64,000 bases of DNA from Marinobacterium alkalitolerans. Lineage in GTDB: Bacteria > Pseudomonadota > Gammaproteobacteria > Pseudomonadales > Balneatricaceae. The notes below the pieces were generated by a model. It saw only the letters and a program-made list of their open reading frames with translations, was not told where the DNA came from and did no database searches. Below, one piece after another: positions 9,419 through 19,115 of this stretch; position 1 is the stretch's first letter, and every line of letters begins with the position of its first letter. Made by a program: the position numbers and the translations under genes. The stretch spans positions 101,206 to 165,205 of the forward strand of contig NZ_JACVEW010000006.1 in NCBI RefSeq assembly GCF_017776525.1. Direction: 5' to 3'.

Positions 9419-10063
9419 TTAGTGATAACCGTAGAGTTTATTGTCCTGAATATAGTGCCATACCGGCTCTGGCATCAGGTAGCGGGGCGAGTGCCCCTGA
9501 GCGATCAGGTGTCGAATCTGCGTCGCCGAAATGCCCAGCGGCGTCAGCTCCTGAATGAACACCTGACCTGAAGGCGTGTTCAACAGCGCCTCCACCGATG
9601 TGGCCTGATGCTGGCGTGTATACTCCAGCAGCTCGGCCGACGCGTCCTTGCCGTCATAGCCCGGCCGCGACAATACCAGAATGTGGGCGTAGTCCAGAAA
9701 CGCTCGCCATTCATGCCATTTTGGCAGGGTTTGATAGGCATCCATCCCCATCGTCATGATAATGGGGCAGTCCTGCCCTCGCTCGGCGCGCAAGGCCTGC
9801 AGGGTGAGCAGCGAGTACGAGGGAGCATCCGACTCGATCTCCCGCGCATCGGCCGCCAGCGCCGGTTCATCCGCCACCGCACACTGGACCATCTCCAGCC
9901 GCTGACGCGGAGTGCAGCCCGGCGCGTCACGGTGCACCGGCGCACCGGAGGGGATCAGGCACACCTGATCGACCCCCAGCCACTGCTTGAGTTCCAGTGC
10001 CGTCCGCAGATGACCGTTGTGGATCGGGTCAAACGTCCCGCCCATGAAAACCAGCGGTTGCAT
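9419..10063 (-). CDS. nadD: Nicotinate-nucleotide adenylyltransferase
   Basis: Joins nicotinate mononucleotide and ATP to make deamido-NAD in NAD synthesis. The 214-residue protein opens with the nucleotidyltransferase motif GGTFDPIHNGHL and ends with the ISATQIRHLI motif (ISxTxIR) that binds ATP phosphates. Its ATG overlaps the proA stop by one base. The identification is supported by both motifs and by the proA-nadD-rsfS order. Confidence 0.96.
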   Translation of the reverse strand: MQPLVFMGGTFDPIHNGHLRTALELKQWLGVDQVCLIPSGAPVHRDAPGCTPRQRLEMVQCAVADEPALAADAREIESDAPSYSLLTLQALRAERGQDCPIIMTMGMDAYQTLPKWHEWRAFLDYAHILVLSRPGYDGKDASAELLEYTRQHQATSVEALLNTPSGQVFIQELTPLGISATQIRHLIAQGHSPRYLMPEPVWHYIQDNKLYGYH

Positions 10064-11319
10064 CAGTCTCGGACCTGACCGTCACCCAGTACGACATACT
10101 TCTCAGAGGTCAGGCCTTCAAGACCGACCGGCCCGCGGGCATGAATCTTGTCGGTTGAGATACCGATCTCCGCGCCCAACCCGTACTCGAACCCGTCGGC
10201 AAAGCGGGTGGACGCGTTCACCATCACCGAACTGGAATCCACTTCACGCAGGAAAGCCCGCGCCTTGGTGTAATTCTCCGTAATAATGGCATCCGTGTGG
10301 TGAGAGCCGTGACGGTTGATATGGTCGATCGCCTCAGCCATATCCTGCACGATCTTGACCGCCAGAATGGGCGCCAGATATTCGGTATCCCAGTCTTCAT
10401 CGGTGGCGGCGTTGATGGCCGGCAGCAGCGCTCGCGTCTGCTCACAGCCACGCAGTTCCACGCCCAGCTGACCATAGTGCTCAGCCAGCTCCGGCAACAC
10501 TTCGGCCGCAATGGCCTGATCCACCAGCAGCGTTTCCATGGTGTTGCAGGTACCGTAGCGATGCGTCTTGGCATTGATGGCAATATTCAGTGCCTTGCTC
10601 TTGTCCGCTTCGGCATCGATATACACATGACAGATGCCATCCAGATGTTTGATCACCGGAACGCGAGCGTCATTGGCAATGCGCTCGATCAGCCCCTTGC
10701 CACCACGCGGCACGATAACATCCACGTACTCCGGCATGGCAATCAGGCGGCCAACGGCCTCACGGTCCGTGGTTTCGACCACCTGCACCGCCGTCTGCGG
10801 CAGCCCGGCCGCTTCCAGCCCCTGACCAATACAGGCTGCAATGGCCTGGTTGGAATGGATTGCCTCAGAACCGCCCCGCAGGATGGTCGCATTGCCGGAT
10901 TTCAGGCACAGGCTGGCGGCTTCGCAGGTTACGTTCGGACGCGATTCGTAGATGATACCGATCACACCCAGCGGGACACGCATCTTGCCCACCTGAATGC
11001 CGGAGGGACGGTAGTTCATGTCACGAATGCCACCAACCGGGTCCGGCAGCGCAGCCACCTGGCGCAGCCCCTCGATCATGCCGTCGATACGCGCCGGGGT
11101 CAGCTCCAGACGGTCCAGCATGGCCGCATCCAGGCCTTTCTCGCGGCCGTTGTTCATGTCTTTCAGGTTTGCTTCGACCAGCGCCTCACGGCTGGCATCA
11201 ATGGCATCTGCCATGGCCAGCAGAGCGCGGTTCTTGCTGCCACTGTCGGCACGCGCAATCTGACGGGCGGCGGCACGCGCCTGCTCGCCCAACGAGTTCA
11301 TATAGTCGGTTACATTCAT
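10063..11319 (-). CDS. proA: Gamma-glutamyl phosphate reductase
   Basis: NADPH-dependent reductase that makes glutamate semialdehyde in proline synthesis. The 418-residue protein belongs to the aldehyde dehydrogenase superfamily. The catalytic cysteine lies in [14 protein letters not shown], and the segment [20 protein letters not shown] is typical of ProA. It is the first gene of the minus-strand cluster; the 190 bases upstream separate it from a divergent gene, and the promoter should be there. proB is not adjacent. Confidence 0.96.
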   Translation of the reverse strand: MNVTDYMNSLGEQARAAARQIARADSGSKNRALLAMADAIDASREALVEANLKDMNNGREKGLDAAMLDRLELTPARIDGMIEGLRQVAALPDPVGGIRDMNYRPSGIQVGKMRVPLGVIGIIYESRPNVTCEAASLCLKSGNATILRGGSEAIHSNQAIAACIGQGLEAAGLPQTAVQVVETTDREAVGRLIAMPEYVDVIVPRGGKGLIERIANDARVPVIKHLDGICHVYIDAEADKSKALNIAINAKTHRYGTCNTMETLLVDQAIAAEVLPELAEHYGQLGVELRGCEQTRALLPAINAATDEDWDTEYLAPILAVKIVQDMAEAIDHINRHGSHHTDAIITENYTKARAFLREVDSSSVMVNASTRFADGFEYGLGAEIGISTDKIHARGPVGLEGLTSEKYVVLGDGQVRD

Positions 11320-11510
11320 CTCATCAATCCGCTGCGATGACTTTTAACGGCACAGTATAACCCGAGCGGGGGGCAAAGGTCTTTGGTCAGGGGTGCCTTT
11401 CCGGGTTAATTCCTCGTCTTCTGCCCGGGGCTGAGCCCTGTGCGCTGCACACGAATGTTGCTATTATCGACTGATCATTCTGCCACCACCCAGCCTCGGA
11501 CCCGAACCGG

Positions 11511-13349
11511 ATGGAGCCCAAGCACACCTCCCAGCACAGCACCTCGACCCTGTCTCTGCGCGCCCTGCTTTCGGCCGCCCTGATTCTGCTGCTCAGCCTG
11601 GCCCTGAGCGGTACTTTCGAGTACCTGCGCAGCAAGGACCACGCCGCACAACAGGCCACCGAACTGAGCCTGATGTTCGGTCGCAGCAGCGCCATACTGA
11701 TTCAGCCACTGGTGCTGGCCGATGATCGCATCAGCCTCAATTATCTGTTCAACGAGCTGGCGGCGCAGCCCATGATCAACGGGCTGCGCCTGACCGCACC
11801 GGACCAGACCCTGATCGCGCTGGCCGGTCAGCCACAGGGACGAGGCCATACGCTGGAGCTGGTGCAGGGGGATGACACCATCGGGCAACTGACTCTCTGG
11901 AGCAATGCAGCGCCTTTTGCCGCCCGGCTGCAGCAACAGCTGTATGAGATCGGGCTGCTGCTCGCCGGCAGTCTCGGGATCACGGCGCTGCTGATCGGTT
12001 TCAGCCTGAAACAGCGGGCCCGGGTAGACGGCGAAGGGTCTGAAGCTCCCGAGCCACTTGAATTCACCGAGGTCGCACGCCAAACCCTGCGTGAGCAGAA
12101 CCGCGACAGCATCCCGGAATTTGATTTCACCCAGCCCGCAGAGGAATCCCCCGAACCGGACGTGGCCAAGGCAACACCAGCCCGCGAACCGGAAACTCAA
12201 CCACAGCCGGAGCCAACCACGCCTGAAGCACCTCGGGAACAGACCGAATCACAGGCCCCTGAAGACGGAACCGAAGCGGAAACACCTGAGCAGCCAACGG
12301 ATCAGGTGCCGGTCGATCAGTCCACAGCCGAGCAGGCGCACACTGAAGAACCTGCTCCCGAGCCAAGCCTGGACGAGCTGCCGAAGGCCGAGCCCTCGCC
12401 CCGGCGTATCAAGCTGGTCGGGGCCGAAGCCCTGGATGAGCCTGAACCGAACACCGGCCGCCGCGAGCCCTCCTTCGACACTGACGAACTGGTTTCGCTG
12501 CTCAAGCCCAGCGAACAGGATCAGCGCATGCCCCGCTTCACTCCCAAGCCGGCCGGGTATATCGACACCACGGATGACAGCGACGAAGCGATGGTGCCGG
12601 ATCTGGAACTGAGTGAAAGCGACACCACCGATGACAGCCTCGCAACTCTGCTGAGCGACCCTGAAGAGGACAGCAGTGAACGGGATAACCCGCTGCGGCT
12701 GAGTGACGAGGAGCAGCTGGGCCTGTACACCTTTGAGCAGGAGCTGGAATTGATGCTGACGCCAGAGGAGGCCGGCTACCTGTTCCTGATCGATACCCGC
12801 AGCGCCCATTCGGACAACCTGGACGAAGATGAGCGTGCCGTTCTGTTGAAGAACTACCGCACCCTCGCCAACTCCGTAGCGCGGATCTACAGTGGCAATC
12901 TGGAAACACTCAAGGATGGCAACCTGCGTATCCTGTTTACCAGCGCCGATGACAAGGACAGCCACGGCGTCAATGCGATCTGTTGCGCCATGCTGTTCAC
13001 CTACCTCTACCAGCACTACAACCAGCAGCAGATCCGTGCCTTCCAGCCGGTCATGAACCTGCACATGGCTCTGGTGCGCGGCGCACTGGACAAGGTCGAG
13101 CGCATGCAGGAAGAGGCTCATTTCCTGAGCCGGACCACGCAGAGCAACGCCCTGATCAGCCATACGGCCCTGACCGAGGCACCGCAGCTGAAAGAGTCAC
13201 TGCTGAGTCAGGCGGATATCCGCCGAGAAGATGAAGACAAGGTACTGCTGCTGGCGGTTAACGAGTCCTACCAGAACCTGCTGGAGAAGCAGGCTCGCCA
13301 CCTGCTGAGCAAGCTGGCAGAACGCAGCAAAGGCAATGCCGGCGCCTGA
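11511..13349 (+). CDS. Membrane protein with degenerate class III cyclase-like C-terminal domain
   Basis: The 612-residue product has one helix at about residues 16-34, a roughly 100-residue extracytoplasmic segment, and a second helix at about 146-163. This resembles the Smp/YtjB (AhpA) layout. A long acidic, Pro/Glu-rich cytoplasmic linker follows (about 170-400). Residues 420-600 look like a class III nucleotidyl cyclase fold: FLIDTRS with Asp428 at the first metal position, KDGNLRILF at 468-476 where active enzymes have a GD pair, and an HMALVRGAL strand. Several catalytic residues appear to be missing, so it may be a sensor rather than an enzyme. A similar gene lies between serB and parC in pseudomonads. 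No Shine-Dalgarno site is visible. Confidence 0.75.
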   Translation: MEPKHTSQHSTSTLSLRALLSAALILLLSLALSGTFEYLRSKDHAAQQATELSLMFGRSSAILIQPLVLADDRISLNYLFNELAAQPMINGLRLTAPDQTLIALAGQPQGRGHTLELVQGDDTIGQLTLWSNAAPFAARLQQQLYEIGLLLAGSLGITALLIGFSLKQRARVDGEGSEAPEPLEFTEVARQTLREQNRDSIPEFDFTQPAEESPEPDVAKATPAREPETQPQPEPTTPEAPREQTESQAPEDGTEAETPEQPTDQVPVDQSTAEQAHTEEPAPEPSLDELPKAEPSPRRIKLVGAEALDEPEPNTGRREPSFDTDELVSLLKPSEQDQRMPRFTPKPAGYIDTTDDSDEAMVPDLELSESDTTDDSLATLLSDPEEDSSERDNPLRLSDEEQLGLYTFEQELELMLTPEEAGYLFLIDTRSAHSDNLDEDERAVLLKNYRTLANSVARIYSGNLETLKDGNLRILFTSADDKDSHGVNAICCAMLFTYLYQHYNQQQIRAFQPVMNLHMALVRGALDKVERMQEEAHFLSRTTQSNALISHTALTEAPQLKESLLSQADIRREDEDKVLLLAVNESYQNLLEKQARHLLSKLAERSKGNAGA

Positions 13350-13362
13350 GGGCGCCGGCATT
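13335..13362. terminator. 12-bp perfect hairpin with the stop codon in its loop
   Basis: AATGCCGGCGCC and GGCGCCGGCATT pair perfectly around a TGAG loop. The TGA stop of the upstream plus-strand gene is in the loop, so the left arm is coding. The hairpin also lies just downstream of parC on the minus strand and could end or protect both convergent transcripts. There is no T-run on either side. Confidence 0.6.
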
Positions 13363-13367
13363 GAGGG

Positions 13368-15614
13368 TCAGTCGTTGATCACTTCGAGGCTGTCGACCCG
13401 CTGATAGCCGCGCGGCAGCTTGCTTCCCCGGCGGCCGCGCTCACCGCGGTAGCGCTCCAGCTCACTGCCCTTGAGCTTCAGGTGCTGGCGTCCGGCATTG
13501 ACCACCAGCGTATCCTCCGGCCCCATCAGCATCACATGCGTCATCAATTCCTCTCGAGTGGCCGCTTTGGCCGTCGGAATGTTGATCACCTTGTTACCCT
13601 TGCCGCGCGCCAGTTCCGGCAGCTCCTCGACCGGGAACACCAGCAGACGCCCTTCACTGCTGACCGCTGCCAGCAGCGCCGACTCCTGTGGCAACAGCAC
13701 CGGCGGCAGCACCTTGGCGCCCTTGGGCAGCGTCAGTGCAGCCTTGCCGTTCTTGGTTTTACTGGTGAGCTGATCGATTCGGGTGACGAAACCATACCCC
13801 GCATCCGACGCCAGCAAGACACGGTCGGTTTCCCGGCCGCACACCAGACCATCCACCATCGCCCCCTTGGGCAGGCTGACGTGACCGGTGACCGGCTCAC
13901 CCTGACCACGGGCGGAAGGCAACTTGTGGGTATCCAGCGTGTAGCTGCGCCCGGTGGAGTCGAGCAGAATACAGGGCTGGTTCATGCGCCCCGGGCTGGC
14001 CAGCTTGAACGCATCCCCTGACTTGTAATTCAGCCCAACCGCATCGATATCATGGCCCTTGGCCGCACGGATCCAGCCCTGTTTGGACAGCACAACCGTC
14101 ACCGGATCGGCACTGAGCAGATCCTTTTCACTGAACGCCTGCGCTTCGGCACGTTCCTGCAGCGGCGAACGACGCTCGTCACCGAACTGCTCGGCAGTGG
14201 ATTCGATCTCTTCGCGAATCAGCTTGCGCATCAGCTCATCGGAATCGAGCGTTTTTTCCAGCCGCTGACGCTCCTCGTTCAGTTCATCCTGTTCACCCCG
14301 AATCTTGATCTCCTCAAGGCGCGCCAGATGGCGCAGCTTGAGGTCCAGAATCGCATCGGCCTGAACCTCCGTGAGCTCAAAGCGACGCATCAGCTCTTCG
14401 CGCGGCTTGTCCTCTTCGCGGATGATCGCAATCACTTCATCGATGTTGAGGTACGCCGTCATCAAACCTTCGAGGATGTGCAGACGGTCGCGCACCTTCT
14501 GCAGCCGGTACTCCAGGCGGCGACGCACCACACCGGTACGCCAGCTCAGCCACTCCACCAGAATCTGGCGCAGGTCCTTCACCTGAGGACGGCCGTCAAT
14601 CCCGATCATGTTCAGGTTGACGCGGTAACTGCGCTCCAGATCGGTGGTGGCGAACAGGTGCGCCATCAGCGCATCCAGATCCTTGCCCCGCTTGGGTACT
14701 ATCACCAGACGTGTCGGGTTTTCATGGTCGGACTCGTCACGCAGGTCAACTACCATCGGCAGTTTCTTCTGCTGCATCTGGGCCGCAATCTGCTCCAGTA
14801 CACGCGCCCCGGAGACCTGTGCCGGCAGTGCGGTAATGACTATTTCGCCATCTTCACGGCTCCAGAGCGCACGCATGCGGAAGCTGCCCCGCCCCTTGCT
14901 ATAGAGCTCTCGCAGCTCTTCCGCCGGCGTAATGATCTCGGCTTCGGTGGGCATATCCGGCCCCGGCACCAGGTCACAGAGATCCTCCAGCGTGGCCTGC
15001 GGGTGATCCAGCAGGTGGCAGCAGGCGCTGGCCACTTCGCGCAGGTTGTGCGGCGGGATATCCGTTGCCATGCCCACGGCGATACCGGTACCGCCATTGA
15101 GCAGTACGTTGGGCAGACGTGCCGGCAGCACCTCGGGCTCATCCATAGTGCCGTCAAAGTTGGGCACCCAGTTGACGGTCCCTTGCCCGAGCTCCTGCAG
15201 CAGAACTTCAGCGTAGGGGGCCAGACGCGATTCGGTATAACGCATGGCCGCGAAGGATTTGGGGTCATCGGGCGAGCCCCAGTTGCCCTGACCGTCGATC
15301 AGCGGGTAGCGATAGCTGAAGGACTGGGCCATGAGCACCATGGCTTCGTAACAGGCCGAGTCACCGTGCGGATGGAACTTGCCCAGTACATCACCCACGG
15401 TACGCGCGGACTTCTTGTACTTGGCCGTGGCCTTCAGGCCCAGCTCGGACATGGCATACACGATACGGCGCTGAACCGGCTTCATGCCGTCGCCCAGGTG
15501 GGGCAGCGCACGGTCCAGTATCACGTACATCGAATAATCAAGGTACGCTTTTTCGGTAAAGTCTCTCAGCGACAGTTTTTCGGTATCGCCGTCAAAAGTG
15601 GTGTCTACACTCAT
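13368..15614 (-). CDS. parC: DNA topoisomerase IV subunit A
   Basis: Breaks and rejoins DNA in the enzyme that separates linked daughter chromosomes. The 748-residue protein starts at ATG 15614; a longer reading frame to 15707 has no homology. The catalytic tyrosine is Tyr126 in [10 protein letters not shown]. The quinolone-resistance region reads [10 protein letters not shown] with Ser86 and Glu90, the sensitive-type residues. The C-terminal part is the beta-pinwheel domain. The partner parE is about 7.4 kb away on the same strand. Confidence 0.96.
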   Translation of the reverse strand: MSVDTTFDGDTEKLSLRDFTEKAYLDYSMYVILDRALPHLGDGMKPVQRRIVYAMSELGLKATAKYKKSARTVGDVLGKFHPHGDSACYEAMVLMAQSFSYRYPLIDGQGNWGSPDDPKSFAAMRYTESRLAPYAEVLLQELGQGTVNWVPNFDGTMDEPEVLPARLPNVLLNGGTGIAVGMATDIPPHNLREVASACCHLLDHPQATLEDLCDLVPGPDMPTEAEIITPAEELRELYSKGRGSFRMRALWSREDGEIVITALPAQVSGARVLEQIAAQMQQKKLPMVVDLRDESDHENPTRLVIVPKRGKDLDALMAHLFATTDLERSYRVNLNMIGIDGRPQVKDLRQILVEWLSWRTGVVRRRLEYRLQKVRDRLHILEGLMTAYLNIDEVIAIIREEDKPREELMRRFELTEVQADAILDLKLRHLARLEEIKIRGEQDELNEERQRLEKTLDSDELMRKLIREEIESTAEQFGDERRSPLQERAEAQAFSEKDLLSADPVTVVLSKQGWIRAAKGHDIDAVGLNYKSGDAFKLASPGRMNQPCILLDSTGRSYTLDTHKLPSARGQGEPVTGHVSLPKGAMVDGLVCGRETDRVLLASDAGYGFVTRIDQLTSKTKNGKAALTLPKGAKVLPPVLLPQESALLAAVSSEGRLLVFPVEELPELARGKGNKVINIPTAKAATREELMTHVMLMGPEDTLVVNAGRQHLKLKGSELERYRGERGRRGSKLPRGYQRVDSLEVIND

Positions 15615-15838
15615 CAACTGATTCCTGCACAGGTGTGCCCGCACACAGGGCGTGGCAAACAATTGTGATCTGGGCGGCAGTATGCCAGCTCTGCTTTCAG
15701 ATCGCACCCGCCGGCCTGTCTGTGGCGCTGCAACCCTTGATCCAAAGCGGGCTAATCGATCTATAACTGCTTGAAACGCTTCTCATAACCGTCCAGTGTG
15801 CTAGATTCAGGCTAGTGCTGATGCGAAGGAGTGACGCC

Positions 15839-16165
15839 ATGTCGACCGATAACAACCGGCTGTTGCTGGAGCTTGAAAAATACCGCCGCGACATCAACCG
15901 TGAGCTGATCAACTCCCAGTTGCCTGAACTGGCACTGGTGGACCTCAAGCCGGTCCTGTCGATGGTGGCACATGCACGTGCCGACTACATCAAGACGCTG
16001 CTGGCACTGCCCGAGCGACATGCGGACGGCAAGGCATCCGAGGCCTCTATCGCCGAACTCAGGCGCCGCCGTGAGACCTTTCAGGAGCTGGTGGATGCCA
16101 TGAACGCCCTTGAAGGCGTGGTGGCGCGAGACTATCTGGACGTTAAAAGCGGCCGGAGCAGTTGA
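15839..16165 (+). CDS. Conserved hypothetical helical protein
   Basis: The function is not recognised. The 108-residue product is predicted to be helical and soluble, with charged stretches ELEKYRRDINREL and AELRRRRETFQELVDAM. Start ATG 15839 is preferred because AAGGAG stands just upstream. An extended -10 like TGCTAGATT at about 15,799-15,807 may be its promoter. The stop overlaps the next gene in TGATG, so the two are probably cotranscribed. It is divergent from parC. Confidence 0.75.
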   Translation: MSTDNNRLLLELEKYRRDINRELINSQLPELALVDLKPVLSMVAHARADYIKTLLALPERHADGKASEASIAELRRRRETFQELVDAMNALEGVVARDYLDVKSGRSS

Positions 16166-17028
16166 TGATCCGCCCCCTGCTGATGTTGCTGAGCCTGCTG
16201 GTCGCGCTGCCGGCCGCTGCCGCATCGCTTGAAGGGCGCCTGTGGGATCTGCGCGCCGAGCGCTTTGTCAGCATTGATACCCTGTTTGAACGGCTCCCGC
16301 CCGGTGGCTGGCTACTGCTGGGCGAACAGCACGATCACCCCGAACATCACGCCATTCAGGCCGACTGGATCGAACGACTGGCCATACGCGACCAGCTGGG
16401 CCCCGTAGCGATGGAGATGCTGCAGCAATCACAGCAGCCGTTGCTTGATGATGCACGGGGCCGGGGCCAGAACGTCACCCCGGAAGCCCTCAACTGGCAG
16501 CCGGGCTGGGACTGGGCGTTATACGAGCCTGTGGTCAAGGCGGCGCTGGACCATGCACCTGCTCTGGTCGCCACCGACCTGTCGCGGGATCAGCAGCGTC
16601 AGGCCTACACGGCCGGCGCACCTGAGGGCGAGCTGGAACCGGGCCACAGCGATTTCATGCGAGACCTGCTGTATGACAGTCACTGTGGACAACTGCCAGC
16701 GTCCTCGCTGGACGGCATGCGCCAGGTGCAGCTCGCACGCGATCAGGCCATGGCCACGCGGCTGCGTGAGTACTCGGCCCCGGACCAGACAGGCGTGATG
16801 ATCACCGGCAGCATTCATGCCCGCCTGGATCTGGGCATTCCGCGCTGGCTCAGGCGACCGGCGGTCAGTGTGTTGATGATCGCTGTCGAGCCGGACAAGA
16901 CATCACCGCAGGACTATCGACCTGAAGGGCTTGGCACTCACCCCGTAGCCGACTACCTGCTGTTCACCTCGGCGCTGCCGGCCCGCGACTATTGTGCCGA
17001 ACTGAAGGCGAAGCCCGCCAGCAACTAG
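16165..17028 (+). CDS. ChaN-family haem-binding-like protein
   Basis: The 287-residue product has a signal peptide (about residues 1-20, ending PAAAAS) and the Cofac_haem_bdg (ChaN, DUF399) fold. Family marks are GGWLLLGEQHDHPEHHAIQ near the N-terminus and ITGSIHARLDLGIPRWL near the C-terminus. ChaN proteins of other bacteria bind haem and are thought to act in iron or haem handling in the envelope. No lipobox is seen. ATG 16165 overlaps the previous stop. The stop codon shares a CTAG with the convergent gene. Confidence 0.82.
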   Translation: MIRPLLMLLSLLVALPAAAASLEGRLWDLRAERFVSIDTLFERLPPGGWLLLGEQHDHPEHHAIQADWIERLAIRDQLGPVAMEMLQQSQQPLLDDARGRGQNVTPEALNWQPGWDWALYEPVVKAALDHAPALVATDLSRDQQRQAYTAGAPEGELEPGHSDFMRDLLYDSHCGQLPASSLDGMRQVQLARDQAMATRLREYSAPDQTGVMITGSIHARLDLGIPRWLRRPAVSVLMIAVEPDKTSPQDYRPEGLGTHPVADYLLFTSALPARDYCAELKAKPASN

Positions 17029-17492
17029 GGCGACAGGCTCAGGCGGCCGGTCTGCTCAACTTCAACCGGCCAGCTGAGCCCGCCGCTGTCCAGTTTGACC
17101 TCCACACGATAATCCAGTGCTTTCAAGCCCGGTGTCGTGGCCATCTCCTGCAGCAAGCGAACGCTGCCGAACAGGGCAGGTGATGCCCCGACCTCAACGG
17201 TTTCCTCGGCATAGCCCGGGATACGCGGCAGGTCTCGCGTCACACCGCTGAGCACTCGCTGCTCCTGCAGATAGAGGTGATAACGTACCCCTTCCAGCAC
17301 CAGCGCCTGACGGTTGGGGTTCAATATCCTCAGCCGAATCAGAAAGCGCGGCACCGCACCCTGGCTGTTCGGATCCAGCCGCACTCCGACCACATCCATG
17401 ACGGGCGCCTCCCGCCCCGGTTGAAGACTGGCACAACCTCCCAGCAACAGGCCCAACAGTACAATCCACACTCCGGCACGAGTCCAACGCAT
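17025..17492 (-). CDS. LEA type 2 family lipoprotein
   Basis: The 155-residue product starts at ATG 17492, which has AGGAG 6 bases upstream. The signal peptide ends in the lipobox LGGC with Cys20. The rest resembles the LEA14/water-stress-and-hypersensitive-response fold, with the typical segment RLRILNPNRQALVLEGVRYHLYL. Its role in bacteria is unknown; it is expected to be anchored in the envelope. It is convergent with the ChaN-like gene, the stop codons overlapping by 4 bases. Confidence 0.8.
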   Translation of the reverse strand: MRWTRAGVWIVLLGLLLGGCASLQPGREAPVMDVVGVRLDPNSQGAVPRFLIRLRILNPNRQALVLEGVRYHLYLQEQRVLSGVTRDLPRIPGYAEETVEVGASPALFGSVRLLQEMATTPGLKALDYRVEVKLDSGGLSWPVEVEQTGRLSLSP

Positions 17493-17649
17493 GCGACGCT
17501 CCTGAAATTGATATGCTATGTATAGGTACACAGGGTGCCATGAAGTTTAGCTGAACCCCCGCTCCCTGTTGCAGTCAGACACTGACGCGAACCGGCCCGC
17601 CAGACGGGCCGTATGCGTCTGTACAAGACCCGCTTTCAAGGAGCACATC

Positions 17650-18459
17650 ATGCAATCGTTGGCACTCGGCCCCTTCGCGATCTCATTGGACCACCTGTTG
17701 ATACTGGTTGCACTCCTGATCGCCCTCTTTGCCGGCTGGCTCAGCAGCCGCCGTTCAGGCCACAACCCTGAAGCCGCCCTGTTCACCATTCTGCTGGTTG
17801 GCCTGCTGGCTGCCCGCCTTGGCTTTGTGCTCCGGTTTTACGAAGAGTACCGCCGCGACCCATTGGGCATCATCGACATTCGCGATGGTGGTTTCTGGTG
17901 GGTGTCGGGGCTGGTCGGTGCAGCGCTGGCCGGACTCTGGTATCTATGGCGCCGGCCTGCCATGCGCCGCTCGCTGGGGGTCGCCTTGCTCAGTGGCGGT
18001 ATCACCTGGGGCGCCACTGCCATCCCCCTGGCACAGATACAGGCGGCGCAGGAAAGCCTGCCCGACATCACACTCACCTCACTGGAGGGCAATCCGGTCA
18101 ATCTGCAAGCCTATGAGGGTAAACCGATCGTGCTGAATATCTGGGCCACCTGGTGCCCTCCCTGCGTACGGGAAATGCCGGTGCTGGCACAGGCCCAGTC
18201 CGAACACCCGGAGATCCATTTCCTGTTTGCCAATCTGGGAGAGGACAGTGTCAGTGTTGAAGCCTTTCTGATGGAGCTGGGCGTTGAGCTGGATAACGTG
18301 TTGCTGGATCAGCAGAACGCCATTGGCCAGCATTACGGTTCACGTGCACTGCCCACCACGCTGTTTATCGATGCGGACGGGCAGCTGCGCGACTCTCATC
18401 TGGGTGAGCTGTCACGCGCCAGCCTGGCCGACAAGCTGGCACGCATTCGGGCGGATTAG
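17650..18459 (+). CDS. Lgt-like membrane domain fused to TlpA-type thioredoxin domain
   Basis: The 269-residue protein starts at ATG 17650, preceded by AAGGAG. Residues 1-130 have about four hydrophobic segments. The stretch RLGFVLRFYEEY with the following PLGII and GGFWW resembles part of prolipoprotein diacylglyceryl transferase (Lgt), but the domain is short. Residues 135-269 are a TlpA/ResA-like thioredoxin domain with WATWCPPC (Cys169, Cys172) and the cis-proline in RALPTTLFID. The likely role is reduction or exchange of disulfides in the periplasm, tethered to the inner membrane. True Lgt activity is unlikely. Confidence 0.82.
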   Translation: MQSLALGPFAISLDHLLILVALLIALFAGWLSSRRSGHNPEAALFTILLVGLLAARLGFVLRFYEEYRRDPLGIIDIRDGGFWWVSGLVGAALAGLWYLWRRPAMRRSLGVALLSGGITWGATAIPLAQIQAAQESLPDITLTSLEGNPVNLQAYEGKPIVLNIWATWCPPCVREMPVLAQAQSEHPEIHFLFANLGEDSVSVEAFLMELGVELDNVLLDQQNAIGQHYGSRALPTTLFIDADGQLRDSHLGELSRASLADKLARIRAD

Positions 18460-19046
18460 CTGCCCCAGTAGCGCACGCGCCCGGTGTCGATGTGGATAAA
18501 GTTGGAGCCGGTATAGAGTCCAACGCCGCCCACCTTGGCGTTACAGGCGATTCGGTGCAGGGTCTTGAGGGGCGTTCCCGGCAAACGGATATCCAGTGCC
18601 TTGCCCTGCATGTGCAGGCTTTTCTTGGCAACACCACTGCTCGACGCTCTCAGCTGGGCATTGGTTTTGGGTGAACGGTAACCCGAGATGATCTGGAAGG
18701 GGTTATCGTTACCGGTTTCCAGCTGCAAGTAGTGCAGCAGGTCCAGCAGCTTCGGGTCGATCGGATGAACTTCTTCGGTCCGAAAGTCGCGCAGCAGATA
18801 GTTGATATCGGCCAGGCTGGTTTTCAGATAGCGTCCTTCCGACCAGTAGGTGGTATCCAGTTGCTCGCCGGTGTGCAGATGGTCGAACCGGAGCGTGCGT
18901 CCATGCAGCGGCCGGATGTTGGCATGTGCGACCGGCATCTGCAGCACGGCGGCCGTGGCTGCAACACCTCCCAGAATTCGGCGGCGGTGGCGACACTCGG
19001 GATGAGCATCAGGGTCGACTTCAAAGCGGCGCGGGGTCAACAGCAT
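18456..19046 (-). CDS. mepK: MepK-like murein endopeptidase (YcbK, DUF882)
   Basis: Zinc peptidase of the M15 family that cuts meso-DAP crosslinks in peptidoglycan. The 196-residue protein has a twin-arginine type leader (RRRILGG at 21-27) for export. The metal ligands are visible as His145, Asp152 (SLHMQGKALD) and His185 (FIHID). It follows the L,D-transpeptidase gene, as ycbK follows ycbB in E. coli. The stop overlaps that of the convergent thioredoxin fusion gene by 4 bases. Confidence 0.9.
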   Translation of the reverse strand: MLLTPRRFEVDPDAHPECRHRRRILGGVAATAAVLQMPVAHANIRPLHGRTLRFDHLHTGEQLDTTYWSEGRYLKTSLADINYLLRDFRTEEVHPIDPKLLDLLHYLQLETGNDNPFQIISGYRSPKTNAQLRASSSGVAKKSLHMQGKALDIRLPGTPLKTLHRIACNAKVGGVGLYTGSNFIHIDTGRVRYWGS

Positions 19047-19115
19047 CAGTCACCTCGGTTAACAGCTGGTCATATATAAGACTGTGTGAATTTTAACCAA
19101 AGCGTTACAGAATGA

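Noticed and set aside
14052..15668. Open frame of 538 codons antisense to parC
   Set aside because: It covers nearly all of parC on the opposite strand, has no recognisable domain and shows biased shadow composition; the ParC reading with its active-site tyrosine is certain.
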